NCBI GenBank assembly: GCA_028818855.1
Contig: JAPPMY010000020.1
Coordinates: forward strand, 1 to 35,889
From: Rhodospirillales bacterium
GTDB lineage: Bacteria > Pseudomonadota > Alphaproteobacteria > UBA828
Reading direction: 5' to 3'
DNA: 35,889 bases
Positions 32,279 to 35,889 of the stretch are shown here, in pieces. How positions within the stretch are numbered: the first letter of the stretch is position 1; the number at the start of each line of letters is the position of its first letter. A program made the position numbers and the translations under genes. The notes under the pieces are model-generated. The model worked only from the letters and a program-made list of their open reading frames with translations, made no database searches and was not told where the DNA came from.

Positions 32279-32311
32279 GACACGCGCAGCGTTCCTGTGC
32301 GGCTGCGTGTC
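32279..32311 (+). terminator. Hairpin between DMGDH-like gene and binding-protein gene
   Basis: Arms GACACGCGCAGC (32279-32290) and GCTGCGTGTC (32302-32311) pair over ten bases with a two-base bulge and an 11-base loop, 26 bp after the stop. No T-run follows. It may end the demethylase transcript or stabilise its 3' end. The rest of the 212-bp gap has no recognised promoter. Confidence 0.45.
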
Positions 32312-32465
32312 TACCCCTCGCCGGCGCCGAGGGCGACAGATGATCCGCTATGGGATAGGCTTAGCGGGCCAGTTTGGTTTCGCGCAGGGAGAATGAGGCC
32401 GCGCGTATCTCTGCCAAGAGCGCCGCTGCGGTGCAGGCACAGAGCAACCTTCGGAGGATAAGCCA

Positions 32466-34196
32466 ATGAAAGAGAGAAAAGTGCTGAGTCGTGACCCGCG
32501 GCGGTACACGCTGCCGTCGGAGCGCGCACTGGGAGCAGAGACGCATTCCTATATGCCGGAGCTCTGCGACCAGCTCCAGACCGGGAAGATCAATCGGCGC
32601 GACTTCCTGCGCCAGGCGGCGCTGCTTGGCGTGGCGACCGGCACGGTCTACGCCATGGCCGACAAGCTCATTGGCGGCGGTGACGTGATCGGCTCGGCCG
32701 TGGCGGACGAGATGCCCAAGGCCGGTGGTACGCTCCGGGTCTCCATGCGCGTGCAGGAGATGACCGACCCGGCGACCTTCCCCTGGACGGAACGGTCGAA
32801 CGTCTCGCGCCTCATGGTGGAGTATCTGACCCGCACCAGGTCGGACAACGTCACGGTTCCCTATCTCGCCAAGAGCTGGGAAGCCTCCGACGACCTCGCG
32901 ACCTGGGTGTTCCACCTGAACGAGGGCATCACCTGGTCGAACGGCGACGCGTTCACCACGGCGGACGTCGCGCACACGGTCAACCGCTGGCTCGACCCGG
33001 CCGTCGGATCGTCGAACCTCGGCCTCTTCGGGGCCATGGTCGAGGAGGGCGAGGACGGCCAGCCGCGGGGCATCCCGGGCGCGGTGGAGGTGATCGACGA
33101 TCACACCATCCAGTTCAACCTGAAGCAGCCCGCCCTGGCCATGCCGGAGAACTTCTACAACTACCCGACCGCCATCGTGCATCGGGGCTTCGGCGTGGAC
33201 TACGAGGCCGATCTCTCGCAGAACCCCATCGGCACCGGGCCGTTCGAGATGGCCGAGTACGCACTGGGCGAGAGGGCCATCATGCGCAAGGCGCGCGACT
33301 GGTGGGCCGGATCCTTCCACCTGGACGAAATTCATTATTTCGACCACGGCGAGGACACGAACGCCTGGCTCGCGGCGCTCGCGTCGCAGCAGGTGGACAT
33401 GGTCTTCCGGCTGCCCAACAACCTGATCGATGCGGCGGAGGCTCTGCCGTTCGTGGACCTGCATCCGGTGACGACGGCGCAGACCGCGGTCATGAGGTTC
33501 CGGATCACCGAGGCCCCCTTCGACAATCTCAAGCTTCGCCAGGCAGTCGTGGCCTGCATGGATCACCAGGAGATCCTGGACAAGGCGTTCCAGGGCCGGG
33601 GACAGATTGCCGAGAACCACCATGTCTGCCCGATCCATCCCGAGTACGCGACGCTGCCGCCGCTCACGCGGGATATCGAGAAGGCAAAGGCGCTATTGGC
33701 GGAAGCCGGCCACGGGGACGGGATTACGCTCGAGATCGCCAACGGCGATACCGAAGGCCCGTGGATGACCGACGCCTGCGCAATCTTCAAGAACCAGGCG
33801 GCACCCGCCGGCATCAACATCAACATCAACAAGATGCCCGCCAACCAGTACTGGGAGGTCTGGGACAAGGCGCCGTGGGGCTACACGGCGTGGACGCACC
33901 GCCCGCTCGGCACCATGGTGCTGGGGCTCGCCTATCGGAAGGGCGTGCCGTGGAACGAGGTCGCCTACGACAACCCGGCCTTCGATGCGGCGCTCGACGA
34001 TGCGGAGGGCACCCTCGACGTCGACGAGCGCAGGAAGAAGATGGAGGTCTGTCAGAAGCTCCTGCAGGATGACGCGATCATCCCGCAGCCCTTCTGGCGC
34101 TCGGTGTACAAGGCTGCGAACAAGCGGGTGAAGGGTCACCAGACTCATCCGACGCTGTACCACCAGTTCCACAACGTGTGGCTGGACGACGCGTAA
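32466..34196 (+). CDS. ABC transporter substrate-binding protein, family 5 (peptide/dipeptide type)
   Basis: A 576-residue periplasmic binding protein of the DppA/OppA class. Its N-terminus is unusual: 43 hydrophilic residues precede a twin-arginine motif, INRRDFLRQAALLGVATGTVYAMADKL (R44, R45), so export through Tat is likely. Family motifs in the mature part include VPYLAKSWEASDDLATWVFHLNEGITWSNGDAFTTADVAHTVNRWLD, NPIGTGPFEMAEY and RKKMEVCQKLLQDDAIIPQPFW. The ribosome site GGAGG lies seven or so bases upstream of the ATG at 32466. The ligand may be a peptide, an opine or a quaternary amine; the demethylase upstream favours an N-methylated compound. A hairpin separates it from the permease genes. 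Confidence 0.93.
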   Translation: MKERKVLSRDPRRYTLPSERALGAETHSYMPELCDQLQTGKINRRDFLRQAALLGVATGTVYAMADKLIGGGDVIGSAVADEMPKAGGTLRVSMRVQEMTDPATFPWTERSNVSRLMVEYLTRTRSDNVTVPYLAKSWEASDDLATWVFHLNEGITWSNGDAFTTADVAHTVNRWLDPAVGSSNLGLFGAMVEEGEDGQPRGIPGAVEVIDDHTIQFNLKQPALAMPENFYNYPTAIVHRGFGVDYEADLSQNPIGTGPFEMAEYALGERAIMRKARDWWAGSFHLDEIHYFDHGEDTNAWLAALASQQVDMVFRLPNNLIDAAEALPFVDLHPVTTAQTAVMRFRITEAPFDNLKLRQAVVACMDHQEILDKAFQGRGQIAENHHVCPIHPEYATLPPLTRDIEKAKALLAEAGHGDGITLEIANGDTEGPWMTDACAIFKNQAAPAGINININKMPANQYWEVWDKAPWGYTAWTHRPLGTMVLGLAYRKGVPWNEVAYDNPAFDAALDDAEGTLDVDERRKKMEVCQKLLQDDAIIPQPFWRSVYKAANKRVKGHQTHPTLYHQFHNVWLDDA

Positions 34197-34203
34197 GCAT
34201 CGT

Positions 34204-34234
34204 GCGGCGCGGGTGCCTCCGGGCCCCGCGCCGC
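34204..34234 (+). terminator. Strong hairpin between binding-protein and permease genes
   Basis: Arms GCGGCGCGGG (34204-34213) and CCCGCGCCGC (34225-34234) form a perfect 10-bp stem, followed by GTCTTTATG. It begins 7 bp after the binding-protein stop, the place where binding-protein mRNAs are often stabilised or partly terminated. Probably an attenuator rather than a full stop, since the permeases are on the same strand 60 bp later. Confidence 0.55.
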
Positions 34235-34293
34235 GTCTTTATGCCGCGGGGCGTGGCGCATTTGTTGGTCGTGACTGACGGTCGGAGACCGCC

Positions 34294-35226
34294 ATGGTCC
34301 AACTGATCGTCCGGCGCATCGGCATGATGATCCTCATCATGCTTGTCGTCGCCTTGCTGCTGTTCCTCATCAACGAGGGCGACCCCCGGCTCATTGCCCG
34401 TAGTATTCTCGGCCCCTACGCGCAGGACCAGCAACTCGACGCCTGGGTCATCGAGAACGGCTACGACCGATCGGTCATCGTTCGCTATTTCGAGTGGATC
34501 GGCCGAATATTCACCGGCGATCTCGGTGAGTCCGTCATCTACAAACGGCCGGTCAGCGAGATCTTCTGGGATCGCCTCGGCAACACCGGCATCCTCGCCG
34601 GTGTCACCTTCGTGATCATGGTGGCGATCGCTCTCGTGCTCGGCGTGCTGGCGGGCATGAAGGAAGGCTCGCTCCAGGATCGCGCGATCTCGGTCTTCTC
34701 GATCATCACCACCTCGATCCCGGAATACGCGAGCGCGGTCTTCCTGGTCGGCATCTTCGTCTTCTGGCTCGGCATCCTGCCGGGCACCTCGTCGATGACG
34801 TCGGGGTTCGACCCGGTCCAGATGATCCTGCCGGTGCTGGTGCTGACGCTCTACGGCTTCGGCTACATCGCGCGCATGACGCGCGCCTCCATGGCCGAGG
34901 TGATGACCACGCCCTACATCCGCACGGCGGTGCTCAAGGGGCTGCCCTACCGGCACATCATCCTGAAGCACGCCTTGAGGAATGCGCTGATTGCGCCCTT
35001 CACCGTGATCATGCTGCAGATCAATTGGCTGCTGTCGGGCGTGGTCGTGACCGAGTTCGCGTTCGGCTACAAGGGCTTCGGCGCGCTGCTGCTGGAGGCG
35101 GCGCTCCGGCGCGACATCTTCGTAATCGAGGCCTGCGGCGTCGCGGCGGTCTTCGTCGCGGTCTTCACACAGACCGTCGGCGACCTCGGCTACACCTACC
35201 TGAACCCGAGGATCAGGTTCAAATGA
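34294..35226 (+). CDS. ABC transporter permease, DppB/OppB type
   Basis: A 310-residue inner-membrane permease. It opens with the family's first helix (IVRRIGMMILIMLVVALLLFLINEGDP). GDLGESVIYKRPVSEIFWDRLGNTGILAGVTFVIMVAIALVLGVLAGMKEGSLQDR is the typical DppB block. The EAA-like loop is TRASMAEVMTTPYIRTAVLKGLPYRHIILKHALRNALIAPFTVIM. It ends TVGDLGYTYLNPRIRFK, as DppB proteins commonly do. The start at 34294 fits the family start. Its stop overlaps the ATG of the next permease by four bases (ATGA), giving coupled synthesis of the two pore halves. Confidence 0.94.
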   Translation: MVQLIVRRIGMMILIMLVVALLLFLINEGDPRLIARSILGPYAQDQQLDAWVIENGYDRSVIVRYFEWIGRIFTGDLGESVIYKRPVSEIFWDRLGNTGILAGVTFVIMVAIALVLGVLAGMKEGSLQDRAISVFSIITTSIPEYASAVFLVGIFVFWLGILPGTSSMTSGFDPVQMILPVLVLTLYGFGYIARMTRASMAEVMTTPYIRTAVLKGLPYRHIILKHALRNALIAPFTVIMLQINWLLSGVVVTEFAFGYKGFGALLLEAALRRDIFVIEACGVAAVFVAVFTQTVGDLGYTYLNPRIRFK

Positions 35227-35889
35227 GCGACGTGCCCCGCACGAGCGCCGCCAGCACGCCGTTCACGAGGCTCGGCGCGAGTTTCGCCGCGTCCTTCAAG
35301 CCGGTCGCACTGCTGAGGGAGAGTCCCGTCGGCATGATCGGGGCCGGCATCGTCCTCGGATTCGTGGTCCTGGCGATCTTCGCCGAGTTCATCGCGCCCT
35401 TCGATCCCAACGCGACGATGGTGCCCTTCACCTTCCCCGGCGCGGAGGCGCCGGATGGGGGCATCTTCCTGCTGGGTACCGACCACCTGGGGCGCGACAT
35501 CCTGTCCCGGATCATCTTCGGCGGCCAGCGGGTGCTGTTCTACGCCACCGCCGCCACGGCCGCGGCTTACGTCGTCGGCATCCTCATGGGGCTCGCGGCC
35601 GGCTACTTCCGGGGCTACCTGGACGAGCTTCTCTCTTTCGTCGCCAACGTCATTCTCTCCTTCCCCATCATGGTGCTCTATGTGCTGATCATCGCGAAGG
35701 TCGGCGCGTCGGGGATCAACATCATCTTCGCGGTCGTCTTCGCATCATCGCCCGGCATCATGCGCATCGTGCGGGGCGTGACGATGGACATCGCGACCCG
35801 CGACTACATCGCCGCCGCCCAGACCCGCGGCGAAGGCCCCTGGTACATCATGCTGATGGAGATCCTGCCCAACGCGCGCGGGCCGCTGA
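35223..35889 (+). CDS. ABC transporter permease, DppC/OppC type (3' end outside window)
   Basis: The first 222 residues of a DppC-like permease, open to the window end. It starts at the ATG that overlaps the stop of the preceding permease. An N-terminal soluble lead of about 35 residues is followed by the first membrane helix (VGMIGAGIVLGFVVLAIFAEFIAPFDPN). The family hallmark LLGTDHLGRDILSRIIFGGQRVLFY follows near residue 84, then further membrane helices. At the end, the loop TRDYIAAAQTRGEGPWYIMLMEILPNARGPL is the ATPase-docking EAA-like segment. The ATPase genes (DppD/F type) presumably lie beyond the window. Confidence 0.93.
   Translation, partial: MSDVPRTSAASTPFTRLGASFAASFKPVALLRESPVGMIGAGIVLGFVVLAIFAEFIAPFDPNATMVPFTFPGAEAPDGGIFLLGTDHLGRDILSRIIFGGQRVLFYATAATAAAYVVGILMGLAAGYFRGYLDELLSFVANVILSFPIMVLYVLIIAKVGASGINIIFAVVFASSPGIMRIVRGVTMDIATRDYIAAAQTRGEGPWYIMLMEILPNARGPL

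Overview
This is a high-GC window (about two thirds G+C by eye, not computed) that is densely packed with metabolic and transport genes. The gene content suggests a free-living alphaproteobacterium, Rhodospirillales- or Rhizobiales-like. It includes PotBC-, Dpp- and CUT1-type importers, ATP-dependent hydantoinase-family subunits, a dimethylglycine-dehydrogenase-like flavoprotein, Tat-type substrate-binding proteins and abundant GC-rich palindromic intergenic repeats. The lineage is inferred from gene style only; no rRNA or tRNA gene is present.

Layout, left to right. (1) 1-5507 (+): the end of an ABC importer operon (two PotB/PotC-type permeases, the first cut by the window edge) followed by hyuA and hyuB. 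(2) 5569-10052 (-): a B12-binding radical SAM protein with an HpnP-like layout, an isocitrate-lyase/PEP-mutase-family enzyme, a low-GC pair (PIN-domain protein plus an 89-aa partner), and a proline-iminopeptidase-like hydrolase. (3) 10211-11779 (+): a low-complexity hypothetical protein, a secreted rhodanese and an HU-type DNA-binding protein. (4) 11780-13456: an unexplained intergenic stretch, then a second low-GC islet with a membrane-anchored protein of unknown family and a 52-aa secreted two-cysteine peptide. (5) 13599-15127 (-): a YedK/HMCES-type protein and an SDR dehydrogenase. (6) 15734-17679 (+): a PLP-dependent aromatic amino acid decarboxylase and RuvX, preceded by seven tandem 10-bp repeats. 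(7) 17856-18797 (-): a DMT/EamA exporter. (8) 19112-27759 (-): a nine-gene set in transcription order of Tat-exported sugar-type binding protein, two permeases, a gluconate-dehydrogenase-subunit-3-like protein, a UgpC/MsmK-type ATPase, a GMC oxidoreductase with a ferredoxin-like four-Cys motif, and Rieske dioxygenase alpha and beta. (9) 28020-29630 (+): a CYTH-CHAD protein. (10) 29767-35889 (+): a dimethylglycine/sarcosine-dehydrogenase-like protein, then a peptide-type ABC importer (binding protein, DppB-like permease and a DppC-like permease cut by the window end).

The window reads as catabolic modules in which an importer is paired with the enzyme that probably handles its cargo: Pot-type permeases with HyuAB, a CUT1 importer with a GMC dehydrogenase and a Rieske oxygenase, and a Dpp-type importer with a flavin-dependent demethylase. 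The most novel-looking items are the CUT1/GMC/Rieske operon, the two low-GC two-gene islets, a five-copy family of composite palindromic repeats (one copy probably supplies the stop codon of a binding-protein gene), and the phased 10-bp repeat array.
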